A DNA stretch of 64,000 nucleotides from Williamsia sp. DF01-3 (GCF_023051145.1 NZ_JALKFS010000005.1:1364001-1428000), one strand, 5' to 3'. Positions 1 through 9,509 are shown, counted from the first letter of the stretch. Program-made: numbers and translations. The notes: generated from the letters alone by a model not told the origin.

Positions 1-1
1 G

Positions 2-949
2 CCGCATTGGCCGGAGCCCTATGGACTGGCGGCAGAACCGGCACAGCAGGTGCTGATCGACCAAGAACTCGACCGCGCCGGCGTTCGCCGCCCAGATCTG
101 GTGATCGCGGGATGGGCGATCCCGACCATCCTCCAGTACGGCACCGACGAGCAGCGTGAGCGATTCGTCCGCGCCACCCTCGACGGCGAGATCATCTGGT
201 GCCAGCTGTTCTCCGAGCCCGGCGCGGGTTCGGACCTCGCGGCCCTGCGCACGAAGGCCACCAAGGTCGACGGCGGTTGGAAACTCCAAGGGCAGAAGGT
301 CTGGACCTCTCACGCACACACGGCCGACTGGGCGATCTGTTTGGCGCGTACCGACCCGGATGCACCGAAGCACAAGGGCATCACCTATTTCCTCGTCGAC
401 ATGAAGTCCGAGGGCATCGAAACCCGACCGCTCCGCGAGATCACCGGGCGCGCGCTGTTCAACGAGGTGTTCCTCGACGATGTGTTCGTGCCCGACGACT
501 GCGTGGTGGGGGAACTGAACAACGGCTGGCGGCTGGCCCGCACCACCCTCGCCAACGAACGGGTTGCGATGGGCGGTTCGGCCCTCGGCAAGGAGATGGA
601 GGCACTGCTCGCACAGATCGAGGGGCGCCGGCTCGACGCGGTCGAGTGTGCCGAACTGGGCGAGCTGATCGTGCAGGCCCAGCTGGGTCAGGTTCTCGAT
701 CTGCGCGCGGTGCTCGGGTCGATCAACGGCACCGACCCCGGAGCCGCCTCGAGCGTGCGCAAACTGATCGGTGTCCGGCACCGGCAGGCGGTGCCGGAGT
801 TCGGCCAGCGACTGCGTGGGCTGGACGGTCTGGAGTACTCGGAGAGGGCTGACGAGTTCCTGCTCAACCGGTGCCTGTCGATCGCCGGCGGCACCACACA
901 GATCCTTGCGACCGCGGCCGCCGAACGCCTGCTTGGACTGCCGCGCTGA
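2..949 (+). CDS. Acyl-CoA dehydrogenase, 5'-truncated (FadE34-like)
   Basis: The reading frame is already open at base 2, so the gene is cut by the window edge; a GTG at 50 is internal. The 315 visible residues carry the acyl-CoA dehydrogenase middle and C-terminal domains: the FAD/substrate segment FSEPGAGSDLAAL, then QKVWTSHAHTADWAICLART, and the C-terminal CLSIAGGTTQILATAAAERL. FAD-dependent alpha,beta-dehydrogenation of an acyl-CoA is the family reaction. The C-terminus resembles the long, fused dehydrogenases such as FadE34/FadE6 (inference from memory). It lies directly upstream of the igr-type operon, which suggests sterol side-chain beta-oxidation. Which FadE it is cannot be decided without the N-terminus. 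Confidence 0.85.
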   Translation, partial: PHWPEPYGLAAEPAQQVLIDQELDRAGVRRPDLVIAGWAIPTILQYGTDEQRERFVRATLDGEIIWCQLFSEPGAGSDLAALRTKATKVDGGWKLQGQKVWTSHAHTADWAICLARTDPDAPKHKGITYFLVDMKSEGIETRPLREITGRALFNEVFLDDVFVPDDCVVGELNNGWRLARTTLANERVAMGGSALGKEMEALLAQIEGRRLDAVECAELGELIVQAQLGQVLDLRAVLGSINGTDPGAASSVRKLIGVRHRQAVPEFGQRLRGLDGLEYSERADEFLLNRCLSIAGGTTQILATAAAERLLGLPR

Positions 950-1005
950 GTGCTGGACCGGGTGTCGACAACACGTAGCTGACGCGCGCCCGACTCTGAT
1001 ACAAC

Positions 1006-1019
1006 TAGAACAGGTTCTA
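1006..1019. promoter_or_regulatory. KstR operator (perfect palindrome) before fadE28
   Basis: TAGAACAGGTTCTA is a perfect 14-bp palindrome matching the KstR consensus TnnAACnnGTTnnA. It sits 24 bases before the GTG of the fadE28 homologue, where KstR would repress transcription until a steroid-CoA ligand is present. Confidence 0.88.
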
Positions 1020-1042
1020 ATTCACTGAAGAGGTGCAAAACG

Positions 1043-2101
1043 GTGGACTTCACGCTCGATTCGACAGCCCAGACTGTGAGCGATGTCATCGCCTCCGTGC
1101 TGGAAAGGCACGAGTCGGTGTGGGACGCCTCACTGTCCGACGCCGGCGGCTTCGAGGGTTCGTTGTGGTCGGCCCTCGCCGACTCCGGACTGCTGGCCCT
1201 GCCGCTACCCGAGGCGCAGGGCGGTGACGACGTCGCAGTCGGGGGACTGACCCCGGTGCCGACCGCGCTCGGCCGTGCTGCCGCGATAACTCCCGCGATC
1301 GGAACGTTGCTGTCCGGACTTGCACCACTGGTGCAGCGTGCGCCCGACGTCGCGGCCGACCTGGGTGCCAAGGTGCAGGCGGGCGGCTGGCTCGCGGCCG
1401 CGATCAACGAACCCGGCGCCCCGATGACCTCCACCCCGCACACCGCCGTTTCTGGTGGCAAGCTCTCGGGCGTCAAGACCGGTGTGCTCCACGCCGAAGG
1501 CGCCACCGCGCTCCTCGTCGCCGCAGACGCGGGTGTTGTGGTCGTGTCACCCGGGGACGACGGCGTGAGGATCACCCGCACCACGTCGTCATCGGGCTGG
1601 GGTGAGTACACGGTCGAGTTCTCGGATGTGCCGGCCGACATCGTGATCGGTGGCGACCCGGTGTGGCTCACGCAGCACCACGCCCTGGGAATCGCGGCCT
1701 ATGCGGACGGGCTGATCGCCGGCGCGATGAAGCTGACCGCCACCCATGTGTCCGAGCGCATCCAGTTCGACAAGCCGATCGGCACGTTCCAGGCCGTTCA
1801 GCAGCAACTCGCGGACATCTACGTGGTGGCCCGATCGATGACCCTGGCCACCACGTCGGCGGGATGGCGCCTGAGTGAAGGTCTCGACGCCGGAACGGAC
1901 CTGGCTTTGTCCGGTTATTGGCTGGCACAGGAGATCCCGGCAGCCATGCGCACCATGATCCATCTGCACGGCGGTGTCGGTGTCGACCTGACCTACCCGT
2001 TGCACCGCTACTTTTCTCTGGCCAAAGACCTTGCCCGCCTGGTCGGTGGGCCCACTGACCGACTCGACGCACTCGCCGAGCAGGTCGAGGCAGGAGCGTG
2101 A
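1043..2101 (+). CDS. fadE28: Acyl-CoA dehydrogenase subunit, FadE28/ChsE-type
   Basis: A 352-residue protein of the acyl-CoA dehydrogenase superfamily with a divergent N-terminal half and a recognisable C-terminal helical domain (HLHGGVGVDLTYPLHRYF near residues 313-330). In M. tuberculosis FadE28 pairs with FadE29 as an alpha2beta2 dehydrogenase acting on the 3-carbon side chain of 3-oxo-4-pregnene-20-carboxyl-CoA. The identity rests on the gene order fadE28-fadE29-chsH2-chsH1-ltp2. GTG start with GAAGAGG upstream (1027-1033). Its stop overlaps a possible GTG of the next gene, so the two are translationally coupled. A KstR box precedes it. Confidence 0.9.
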   Translation: MDFTLDSTAQTVSDVIASVLERHESVWDASLSDAGGFEGSLWSALADSGLLALPLPEAQGGDDVAVGGLTPVPTALGRAAAITPAIGTLLSGLAPLVQRAPDVAADLGAKVQAGGWLAAAINEPGAPMTSTPHTAVSGGKLSGVKTGVLHAEGATALLVAADAGVVVVSPGDDGVRITRTTSSSGWGEYTVEFSDVPADIVIGGDPVWLTQHHALGIAAYADGLIAGAMKLTATHVSERIQFDKPIGTFQAVQQQLADIYVVARSMTLATTSAGWRLSEGLDAGTDLALSGYWLAQEIPAAMRTMIHLHGGVGVDLTYPLHRYFSLAKDLARLVGGPTDRLDALAEQVEAGA

Positions 2102-2103
2102 CA

Positions 2104-3267
2104 ATGTTCATCGATCTCACCCCCGAGCAGCGCGCGCTGAAGATGGAATTGCGCGAGTATTTCTCGAACCTCATCTCGCCCGAGGATGCGGTCACCATGC
2201 TCACCGAACGGCACGGGCCCACGTACCGCAAGGTGATCCGTCAGATGGGCAAAGACGGGTGGCTCGGCGTCGGGTGGCCAAAAGAGTACGGCGGCAGGGG
2301 CTTCGGCCAGATAGAACAGCAGATCTTCGTCAACGAGGCCGCTCGGGCAGACGTGCCGTTGCCTGCGGTCACCTTGCAGACCGTCGGTCCGACACTCCAG
2401 GTGTACGGGACCGACGAGCAGAAGCAACGGTTTCTCCCCGACATCCTGGCCGGTGAGGTGCACTTCGCCATCGGCTACACCGAACCCGACGCCGGCACCG
2501 ACCTGGCGTCGCTCAAGACCACAGCGGTGCTCCAGGGTGACGAGTACGTCATCAACGGCCAGAAGATCTTCACCACGGGCGGGCACGACGCCGACTATGT
2601 GTGGCTGGCATGCCGCACCGACAAGGATGCTCCCAAGCACAAGGGCATCTCGATGATCATCGTCGACACCAAGGACCCCGGCTACAGCTGGACCCCGATC
2701 ATCACCGCCGACCACGCCCACCACGTGAACGCCACGTACTACTCCGATGTGCGCGCGCCCGCGAGCATGGTGGTCGGTGAGGTCAACGGCGGCTGGCGAT
2801 TGATCACCACCCAGCTGAACCACGAACGGGTCATGTTGGGGCCGGCCGGACGGCTCGACGGTCTGCTGGCCCGCATCACCGACTGGGCCGGCCGGCCAGG
2901 GCCCGATGGCACGGTTCCCGGCAAACACACCGACGTCAAGCGGGCGCTGGCCGAGCTCCACGCCTACTACCGGATCAACGAACTGCTCAACTGGCAGGTC
3001 GCCTCGGGCGGCGACTCGATCTCCATGGCCGACGCCGCAGCCACCAAAGTCTTTGCCACCGAACGACTCCAGCGGGTCCACCGCTTGATCGACGAAGTGC
3101 TCGGCCGGCACGGCGACTTCTCGGATCCCGCGACCGCCGAGCTCGCCCAGTGGTTCGACGTTCAGTCCAAGCGCAACGTCGTCATCACCTTCGGTGGCGG
3201 CGTGAACGAGGTGATGCGGGAGATGATCGCGACCGCGGGTCTCGGACTGCCGCGTGGAAAGCGTTGA
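2104..3267 (+). CDS. fadE29: Acyl-CoA dehydrogenase subunit, FadE29/ChsE-type
   Basis: From ATG 2104 the product is 387 residues, the length I recall for M. tuberculosis FadE29, and it begins MFIDLTPEQ as that protein does. Family signatures visible: GYTEPDAGTDLASL (about residue 120), NGQKIFTTGGHDADYVWLACR, and a C-terminal NVVITFGGGVNEVMREMIA. It should form the catalytic heteromer with the preceding gene, introducing the double bond into the C3 side chain of the pregnane-type CoA ester. A GTG at 2098 overlapping the previous stop is an alternative start; ATG is favoured by the family N-terminus. Confidence 0.93.
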   Translation: MFIDLTPEQRALKMELREYFSNLISPEDAVTMLTERHGPTYRKVIRQMGKDGWLGVGWPKEYGGRGFGQIEQQIFVNEAARADVPLPAVTLQTVGPTLQVYGTDEQKQRFLPDILAGEVHFAIGYTEPDAGTDLASLKTTAVLQGDEYVINGQKIFTTGGHDADYVWLACRTDKDAPKHKGISMIIVDTKDPGYSWTPIITADHAHHVNATYYSDVRAPASMVVGEVNGGWRLITTQLNHERVMLGPAGRLDGLLARITDWAGRPGPDGTVPGKHTDVKRALAELHAYYRINELLNWQVASGGDSISMADAAATKVFATERLQRVHRLIDEVLGRHGDFSDPATAELAQWFDVQSKRNVVITFGGGVNEVMREMIATAGLGLPRGKR

Positions 3268-3272
3268 ACACG

Positions 3273-4307
3273 ATGGCATCTGATGCAGCCGCGATCATCG
3301 CGGCCACCGACGCGGTCCGCGCTGCCGGTACCAGTGCGCCCATCTCAGGTCGCGATCCGATCAACACCCCGATGATCAACAACTGGACCGAGGCGCTCGG
3401 CGACACCAACCCCATCTACTCCGACGACGCAGCAGCCCGTGCGGCAGGCCACGACGGCGTTGTCGCGCCTCCGGCAATGGCCCAGGTGTGGACGATGCGG
3501 GGCCTCGGAGGCGTGCGCGCCGAGGACGATCCACTCGGCCAGGTCACCGAGATACTCGATCAGGCGGGCTACTCGTCGGTGGTCGCGACCAACTGTGACT
3601 CGACCTACCATCGCTACACCAGTCCGGGTGAGCACGTCACCATCGAGGCTGCGCTGACCGACGTCGTCGGCCCCAAGCAGACCGCGCTGGGCGAAGGCTG
3701 GTTCTTCACCACCAAGAACATCTGGAAGGTCGGCGACGAGGTGGTGGCCGAGATGGATTTCCGGATCCTCAAGTTCCGCCCCGCCGAAAAGTCGCTGCCA
3801 GCAGAATCGCCGGCGCCCGAACAGGCTGCGGGCGAGGTCATCTCGTCTCTCGGGTCGAACACAGACGACTTCGAGCCGGCGAAGATGATGCGACCCACGC
3901 CATCCCTTGACACGCTGTTCTTCTGGGACGGCGTGCGTGCGCACGAACTCCGAATCCAGCAGCGTGCCGACGGATCGCTGCAGCACCCACCGGTGCCCGC
4001 ATTGTGGAAGCCGACGGGCGAGACCACCGACTACGTGGTGTCGTCGGGCCGGGGCACCGTCTACAGCTACGTGGTCCACCATGCACCGCAGGTGCCCGGA
4101 CGACGTGTGCCGTTTGTGATCGCTCTCGTCGAACTCGACGAGGGGGTGCGGATGCTCGGAGAGCTCCGTGGGGTCGACCCGGCGCAGGTCGAGGTGGGCT
4201 ACCCGGTACAGGTGGAGTTCATCGACTTCCCGGCAGGTGAGGACGGAGACACCCAGGCATGGACGCTCTATGCCTGGCAGCCCGCGAAAGCAGGAGAACA
4301 GTCGTGA
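3273..4307 (+). CDS. chsH2: Steroid enoyl-CoA hydratase large subunit, MaoC + DUF35
   Basis: A 344-residue two-domain protein. Residues about 15-170 are a MaoC-like hot-dog fold (NWTEALGDTNPIY, DDPLGQVTEILDQAGYSSVV). Residues about 205-335 are a DUF35 OB-fold domain (FFWDGVRAHELRIQQ, PVPALWKP, GRGTVYSYVVHH). In M. tuberculosis ChsH2 pairs with ChsH1 to hydrate the side-chain enoyl-CoA, and its DUF35 domain docks Ltp2 for the retro-aldol step. The rubredoxin-like zinc cysteines of many DUF35 proteins are not seen. ATG 3273 is five bases after the fadE29 stop; a longer frame begins inside fadE29 but is not needed. Confidence 0.92.
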   Translation: MASDAAAIIAATDAVRAAGTSAPISGRDPINTPMINNWTEALGDTNPIYSDDAAARAAGHDGVVAPPAMAQVWTMRGLGGVRAEDDPLGQVTEILDQAGYSSVVATNCDSTYHRYTSPGEHVTIEAALTDVVGPKQTALGEGWFFTTKNIWKVGDEVVAEMDFRILKFRPAEKSLPAESPAPEQAAGEVISSLGSNTDDFEPAKMMRPTPSLDTLFFWDGVRAHELRIQQRADGSLQHPPVPALWKPTGETTDYVVSSGRGTVYSYVVHHAPQVPGRRVPFVIALVELDEGVRMLGELRGVDPAQVEVGYPVQVEFIDFPAGEDGDTQAWTLYAWQPAKAGEQS

Positions 4308-4774
4308 GTACACAAGTGGTACCGCCCGCCACGCCTCCCGACGTCAAGGAGGGGGACATGCTCCCCGAACTGACGATCGAGGCCACTCCGACCTTCGTGG
4401 TCTCGACCGCATTGGCCACCAGGGACTTTCAGGACGTGCACCACGATCGCGACCTCGCGCATCAGAAGGGGTCGAAAGACATCTTCGTCAACATCCTCAC
4501 CGACACCGGTCTGGTGCAGCGATACATCACCGATTGGGCCGGTCAGCGAGCGCAGATCCGGTCGATCAAACTGCGTCTCGGCGTGCCCTGGTACGCCTAC
4601 GACACCCTCACGCTGACCGGGACCGTCACCTCGGTCGCCGACGGTCTGGTGAACGTCGAGGTGGTCGGGACAGACAGCCTTGGAAAGCACATCACCTCGC
4701 AGGTGTCACTGGTGATGGATCGCACCGTCGCCGGCGCACTGCCTGAAACGAGTCGAGCGGGGGTTGCCGGATGA
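4304..4774 (+). CDS. chsH1: Steroid enoyl-CoA hydratase small subunit, MaoC-like
   Basis: A 156-residue single hot-dog MaoC-like protein. The segment TRDFQDVHHDRDLAHQKGSKDIFVNILTD, about residues 39-67, contains the hydratase-2 type D/H residues expected of the catalytic subunit of the ChsH1-ChsH2 heteromer. It adds water to 3-oxo-4,17-pregnadiene-20-carboxyl-CoA. The GTG start overlaps the chsH2 stop by four bases and its own stop overlaps the ltp2 start, so the block is tightly coupled. Upstream in-frame codons run into chsH2 and are discounted. Confidence 0.92.
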   Translation: MSTQVVPPATPPDVKEGDMLPELTIEATPTFVVSTALATRDFQDVHHDRDLAHQKGSKDIFVNILTDTGLVQRYITDWAGQRAQIRSIKLRLGVPWYAYDTLTLTGTVTSVADGLVNVEVVGTDSLGKHITSQVSLVMDRTVAGALPETSRAGVAG

Positions 4775-5946
4775 GCGGTCAATTGTCCGGCGCCGCAGCG
4801 ATCGCCGGAATCGGCGCCACCGACTTCTCGAAGAACTCCGGTCGCAGCGAGTTGCGGCTCGCAGCCGAGGCGGTCACCGCGGCAATCGCCGACGCAGGTC
4901 TGACACCCTCCGACGTCGATGGCCTGGTCTCGTTCACCATGGACACCAACACCGAGATTGCGGTCGCGCGCTCTGCCGGGATCGGCGAGCTGAAGTATTT
5001 CTCGCGTATCCACTACGGCGGTGGTGCGGCTTGCTCCACGGTGCAGCAGGCAGCCATGGCCGTGGCCACCGGTGTCGCCGATGTCGTTGTCGCGTACCGG
5101 GCGTTCAACGAACGGTCGGGAATGCGGTTCGGTCAGGTGAACACCTCGCTGGTGGCCCAGGACAACTCCTCGGGCACCGACAACGCGTTCAGCTACCCGC
5201 ACGGGTTGAGCACCCCTGCCGCGTTCGTCGCCATGGTCGCTCAGCGATACATGCACGAGTACGGCGCCACGAGTGAGGATTTCGGCCGGATCTCGGTGGT
5301 GGACCGCAAGCATGCAGCGGTCAATCCGAACGCGTTCTTCTATGGCAAGCCGATCACCCTTGAGGACCACCAGAACTCGCGGTACATCGCCGAGCCGCTG
5401 CATCTGCTCGACTGCTGTCAGGAATCCGACGGTGGCGTGGCGTTTGTCGTGGTCTCGGCCGAGCGGGCCAAGGATCTGCCCCATCCGCCGGCCGTCATCG
5501 CCGGTGCGGCATCGGGGAGTGGCAACGACCAATACATCATGACCAGCTATTACCGTGACGAGCTCGCCGGTCTTCCAGAGATGGGTCTGGTCGGCAGGCA
5601 GCTGTGGGAGCAGTCCGGACTCGGTCCGGACGACATGGATCTGGCGATCCTGTACGACCACTTCACGCCGTACACGTTGATGCAGCTCGAAGAACTGGGC
5701 TTCTGCGGCAGGGGAGAGGCAAAGGACTTCGTCCGCGAACCCGGCGCGCTCGAGGTCGGCGGACGGTTGCCACTCAACACCCACGGCGGCCAGCTCGGCG
5801 AGGCGTACATCCACGGGATGAACGGCATCGCCGAGGCCGTACGGCAGCTTCGCGAAAAGTCGGTCAATCAGGTTCCCGGTGCCAGTAAGGTCGTCGTCAC
5901 CGCCGGAACTGGCGTTCCCACAAGTGGTTTGGTACTCACAGCTTAG
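4771..5946 (+). CDS. ltp2: Thiolase-fold steroid aldolase Ltp2
   Basis: A 391-residue protein with the thiolase/SCP-x fold: AAIAGIGATDFSKNSGRSELRL at the N-terminus, the segment LLDCCQESDGGVAFVVVSAERA, and NTHGGQLGEAYIHGMNGIAEAVRQL near the C-terminus. In M. tuberculosis Ltp2 with the DUF35 domain of ChsH2 performs the retro-aldol cleavage that releases propionyl-CoA and leaves a 17-keto steroid (androstenedione). It therefore ends the side-chain operon. ATG 4771 overlaps the chsH1 stop. Confidence 0.92.
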   Translation: MSGQLSGAAAIAGIGATDFSKNSGRSELRLAAEAVTAAIADAGLTPSDVDGLVSFTMDTNTEIAVARSAGIGELKYFSRIHYGGGAACSTVQQAAMAVATGVADVVVAYRAFNERSGMRFGQVNTSLVAQDNSSGTDNAFSYPHGLSTPAAFVAMVAQRYMHEYGATSEDFGRISVVDRKHAAVNPNAFFYGKPITLEDHQNSRYIAEPLHLLDCCQESDGGVAFVVVSAERAKDLPHPPAVIAGAASGSGNDQYIMTSYYRDELAGLPEMGLVGRQLWEQSGLGPDDMDLAILYDHFTPYTLMQLEELGFCGRGEAKDFVREPGALEVGGRLPLNTHGGQLGEAYIHGMNGIAEAVRQLREKSVNQVPGASKVVVTAGTGVPTSGLVLTA

Positions 5947-5956
5947 GAGTTGCGCG

Positions 5957-7579
5957 ATGGGGTTCAATCTGGCGGATGTCTTCGAGACCGTGGCGGACGC
6001 GGTTCCGGACACGGTGGCGCTCACCTACGAGGGCGTCGACCACAGCTACCGACAGCTCGAGGTCGAATCGAACAAGGTGGCCCACATGCTGACCGCAGCC
6101 GGTGTCGGTGCGGCCGAGCATGTCTCGTTGTTCCTCAAGAACAGCGTGGAACACGTGACCACCATCCTCGGCGTCATCAAGATCCGCGCCGTACCGATCA
6201 ACATCAACTACCGATACACACCGGCAGAGCTGCTCTACATCTTCGAGAACTCCGATTCGGTTGCGATCGTGGTCGAGGAAGCCGAGCACCAGGACAATCT
6301 CGCCACGATCGTCGGCCAGATCCCGACGTTGCGAACGATCTTCGTGATCGGCGTGATCACCGAACAGCTGTCGGTGGCCGCCGCGGACGCGGGCGTCGAC
6401 GTTCGGTTGTTCGATCCGTCGGGTCAGTCGGAGGCGCGTGACTTCGAGCCCAGGACCGGCGATGAGCTGTGGGTCCTCTACACGGGCGGAACAACGGGAT
6501 ATCCCAAAGGCGTCATGTGGCGACACGACGATTTCTTTCACAAGCCCCTGTCCGGCGGCAATCCCTACGAGGACAAACCCCGCAAGGACCTTGCCGAGAT
6601 CGGCGCTGCAGCCAAGGAATTCCCCGGTCTGTCCTTCTTGATAGCGGCGCCACTCATGCACGGCGCAGCCCTGTATTCACTGTTCACCTTCCTCACCTTG
6701 GGCGCCAGACTGGTGCTGATGCGTGCTTTCGATCCGGAGAAGGTCGTGCGGTCGATCGAGGCCGACAAGGTCAATGTGGTGCTGATCGTCGGGGACGGCA
6801 TGGGTTCCCCCTTGGCCGACGCGATGCAGAAACTCAAGGACGAGGTCGACATGTCGACGCTGTTCTCCATCACCTCCGGCGGTGCGATCTGGTCGGTGGG
6901 TGTGCGGGAGAAGATGCTGGCCGCCAAGCCGGACCTGTTGCTGCGCGACAACTTCGGAGCGTCGGAAACCGGCAACGACGGTGCCTTCGAAGTCCGCGAG
7001 GACGGCACGCTTGCGATGCCACCCACCTCGAAGATGACCGTGGTCGACGAGAAGCTGAACGTGATCGAACCCGGTACCGGAGACGTGGGCATGATCGCCC
7101 GCATCGGCAGGGTCCCGCTCGGCTATTACCGGGACGAGGAGAAGTCGGCACGTACGTTCCCGACACTGCCCGACGGGACGCGTCTGGCTGTGCTCGGCGA
7201 CATGGGACAGGTGGAGGCCGACGGGACGATCGTGTTCCTGGGCCGCGGGTCGCAGTGCATCAACACCGGAGGCGAGAAGGTCTTCGCCGAGGAGGTGGAG
7301 GCGTGCCTCCACGCACACCCCTCTGTTGCGGACGCGCTTGTTGTTCCCGCACCCGATGAGCGGATGGGTCAGAAGGTGTCTGCGGTCGTCGCGATTCGTC
7401 CCGACGCTCTAGAGCCCGATCTCGACGAGATCCAGGCCCACTGCCGAACGATGCTCGCCGGGTACAAGATCCCGCGGCTGCTGGTGGTGGTGGACGAGAT
7501 CAAGCGCACGCCGGCCGGCAAGGCGGACTACCGATGGGCCAAGCAGGCTGCGCTGGATGCGACGGGCACGCCGGTCTAG
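5957..7579 (+). CDS. Steroid/fatty acyl-CoA ligase, FadD19-type
   Basis: A 540-residue ANL-superfamily ligase. The P-loop YTGGTTGYPKGVMW lies near residues 174-187, the acyl-binding region follows, DNFGASETG is A5-like, and the C-terminal TPAGKADYRW near residue 518 carries the adenylation lysine. It activates a carboxylic acid to its CoA thioester via an acyl-adenylate. Overall resemblance is to FadD19/FadD17 sterol side-chain ligases (from memory; the precise paralogue is not settled). ATG 5957 has AGGAG at 5945-5949; a longer frame begins inside ltp2 and is less likely. It is last in the igr-type operon. Confidence 0.88.
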   Translation: MGFNLADVFETVADAVPDTVALTYEGVDHSYRQLEVESNKVAHMLTAAGVGAAEHVSLFLKNSVEHVTTILGVIKIRAVPININYRYTPAELLYIFENSDSVAIVVEEAEHQDNLATIVGQIPTLRTIFVIGVITEQLSVAAADAGVDVRLFDPSGQSEARDFEPRTGDELWVLYTGGTTGYPKGVMWRHDDFFHKPLSGGNPYEDKPRKDLAEIGAAAKEFPGLSFLIAAPLMHGAALYSLFTFLTLGARLVLMRAFDPEKVVRSIEADKVNVVLIVGDGMGSPLADAMQKLKDEVDMSTLFSITSGGAIWSVGVREKMLAAKPDLLLRDNFGASETGNDGAFEVREDGTLAMPPTSKMTVVDEKLNVIEPGTGDVGMIARIGRVPLGYYRDEEKSARTFPTLPDGTRLAVLGDMGQVEADGTIVFLGRGSQCINTGGEKVFAEEVEACLHAHPSVADALVVPAPDERMGQKVSAVVAIRPDALEPDLDEIQAHCRTMLAGYKIPRLLVVVDEIKRTPAGKADYRWAKQAALDATGTPV

Positions 7580-7618
7580 TCCTCAGCGGCGACGAGTGGC
7601 CCGTTAACCCGGGCCCGG

Positions 7619-9313
7619 TCAGTCGGTCGAGGTCTTGGCCGCAGCCGCGGTGGCGGGGTGCTCGGTGGGCAATTCGCCCACCGTGGCGTCCTGCCCGCCC
7701 ATCGCCTTCGGGGTGAAGATGGCCAACAACACCGCACCGGCGATTCCGATCGCGCCGAGAACGATGCAGGCGGTGTTCATCGGTCCGACAAAGGCCTCTT
7801 TTGCACCCTCGGAGATCTGCGCCGCGAGTTCGGGTTGGCGCGGCGCGATGCCCTGAGCAACCTGCAGCGCTTCGGCGAGTGTGCGCGTGATGTGTTCGCC
7901 GATGGAACCGGCAGCAGAGGTGGCCTGTTGCGCCTGTTCCGCCTGGCCGGCCGCCTGCAATTGACTCGCGGCCTGGGTCAGCTGGTTCTGGGCCGAATCA
8001 GCGGTCGGCTGAACATCTCTCGTGTAGCCGGCGGCCAACAGGCTGCCGGCGATGGCGATTCCGAGCGCCGAGCCCAGTTCTCGAGCGGTGTCGTTGACCG
8101 CCGAGCCGACTCCCTGATTGTCGGCAGGGGTGTTCACCATGATCCCGGTGGTGGACGGCGCGGTCGCGATACCCAGACCCGCCGCCATGACAACCAGCGA
8201 CACCGCGATCGTCCGGTACTCGGTGTGGTCGATGACGCCCAACATGATGACGCCCACGCCCATGAAGAAGGTGCCGACCGCCAGGATCGCACGCAGATTG
8301 ATCTTCACCGCAACCCAGTTGCCCAGCAACGAGAAGATCATCACGACCACCACAAGGGGGAACATCGCGACGGCCGACTTCAACGGGGAGTAGCCGAACA
8401 CCAACTGCAACCGCTGCAGCAGGACAAAGAACACACCGAAGGCGACCAGGAACTGGAGCATGATGCTGAAGGCGCCGGCTGAGAAGGCCCGGTTGCGGAA
8501 CAGCGTGACGTCGAGGAGGGGCTGGGCCCGCCTCGTCTGAAGCATCCAGAAGACCCCGATCAGGGCGACACCGCCGACCAGTGCGGCGATGACAAGCGGG
8601 TTGACCCATCCGCGGTGCGGAGCCTCGATGAGACCGAACACGACAAGCGCGATGGCTGCCGCAGAGCTGATCGAGCCGATCAGATCGAAGCGTTTCGAGG
8701 TGGAGTCGCGAGATGTCGGGATGGTGCACGAGAGCACAGCGGTGGTTCCTGCTGCGACGGCGAACGCGATGAAGATCGAATGCCAGTCGAAGAACTCAAG
8801 CAATATCCCGGTGACGAAGAATCCGCCGATTGCCCCGATTCCGGCCACGCCGGCCCAGATGCTCACAGCCAGTGGTCGTTTGGACTCCGGCACCCCGGAG
8901 GTGATCAGCGACAGGGTCGCCGGCATCGCAAAGGCGGCACCCACACCGGTGAAACAGCGCGAGGCGATGAACAGGTTCGGATCATTGATCCACACCGGCA
9001 GGAGGGAGCCGATGGCGAAGATGATGAGACCACCGACCAGAGCCAGGCGGCGGCCATATCGGTCGCCCAGAGCGCCCGCCGGCAACAGCAGGGCGGCCAG
9101 GGTCAGCGTGTATCCGTCGATGAGCCAGGTCAGCTGGTTCGAAGTCGCCTCGATGTCCGGAGCGATCTCGGGAATCGCGGTGTTCAACGCGGCCATCGCA
9201 GCCACGACCATCGAGACGGCGGTGCACACCACAAAGATCAGCCAGACGGTTCGGAGTCCGAACTTCTCGTCTGCTCCCGAATCGCTCGGCGACGCCCCCA
9301 CAGATGTCTTCAT
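7619..9313 (-). CDS. MFS drug/H+ antiporter, DHA2 (EmrB/QacA) family
   Basis: A 564-residue membrane protein with the 14-segment DHA2 layout. Motif A-like GALGDRYGRRLALVGG lies after TM2, and the C-terminal loop is rich in Gln/Ala (residues about 455-490). The start is ATG 9313: the longer frame to 9352 would run through the KstR box at 9332-9345. That box makes this a probable KstR-regulon member, so a steroid or steroid-intermediate transporter is inferred. It is transcribed convergently with the fadD end of the side-chain operon. Substrate is unknown. Confidence 0.88.
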   Translation of the reverse strand: MKTSVGASPSDSGADEKFGLRTVWLIFVVCTAVSMVVAAMAALNTAIPEIAPDIEATSNQLTWLIDGYTLTLAALLLPAGALGDRYGRRLALVGGLIIFAIGSLLPVWINDPNLFIASRCFTGVGAAFAMPATLSLITSGVPESKRPLAVSIWAGVAGIGAIGGFFVTGILLEFFDWHSIFIAFAVAAGTTAVLSCTIPTSRDSTSKRFDLIGSISSAAAIALVVFGLIEAPHRGWVNPLVIAALVGGVALIGVFWMLQTRRAQPLLDVTLFRNRAFSAGAFSIMLQFLVAFGVFFVLLQRLQLVFGYSPLKSAVAMFPLVVVVMIFSLLGNWVAVKINLRAILAVGTFFMGVGVIMLGVIDHTEYRTIAVSLVVMAAGLGIATAPSTTGIMVNTPADNQGVGSAVNDTARELGSALGIAIAGSLLAAGYTRDVQPTADSAQNQLTQAASQLQAAGQAEQAQQATSAAGSIGEHITRTLAEALQVAQGIAPRQPELAAQISEGAKEAFVGPMNTACIVLGAIGIAGAVLLAIFTPKAMGGQDATVGELPTEHPATAAAAKTSTD

Positions 9314-9331
9314 CCACTCAAAGTAGTCGAG

Positions 9332-9345
9332 TGGAACGTGTTCTA
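9332..9345. promoter_or_regulatory. KstR operator before the MFS gene
   Basis: TGGAACGTGTTCTA matches TnnAACnnGTTnnA. It is 18 bases upstream of the MFS start codon at 9313 and about 165 bases from the small rightward ORF at 9510. Confidence 0.78.
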
Positions 9346-9509
9346 AACACACCTTCGTGTTGTGTAATCGTTATCACGATCCCACGGTGTGGCACACACG
9401 CATCGACTGTCTCTTATGTCACATTAACAACACTGGTAACTCGACAGTGAGCTTGCTGGTACCGACCGACCCAGCCGGGTCCGGCCACACCCACATGAGA
9501 GGGAATCCG

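Noticed and set aside
688-1671. Long open frame on the minus strand across two acyl-CoA dehydrogenase genes.
   Set aside because: It is the antisense shadow of genes with clear family matches on the plus strand, Ser/Thr/Pro-rich with no recognisable domain; high GC keeps such frames open.
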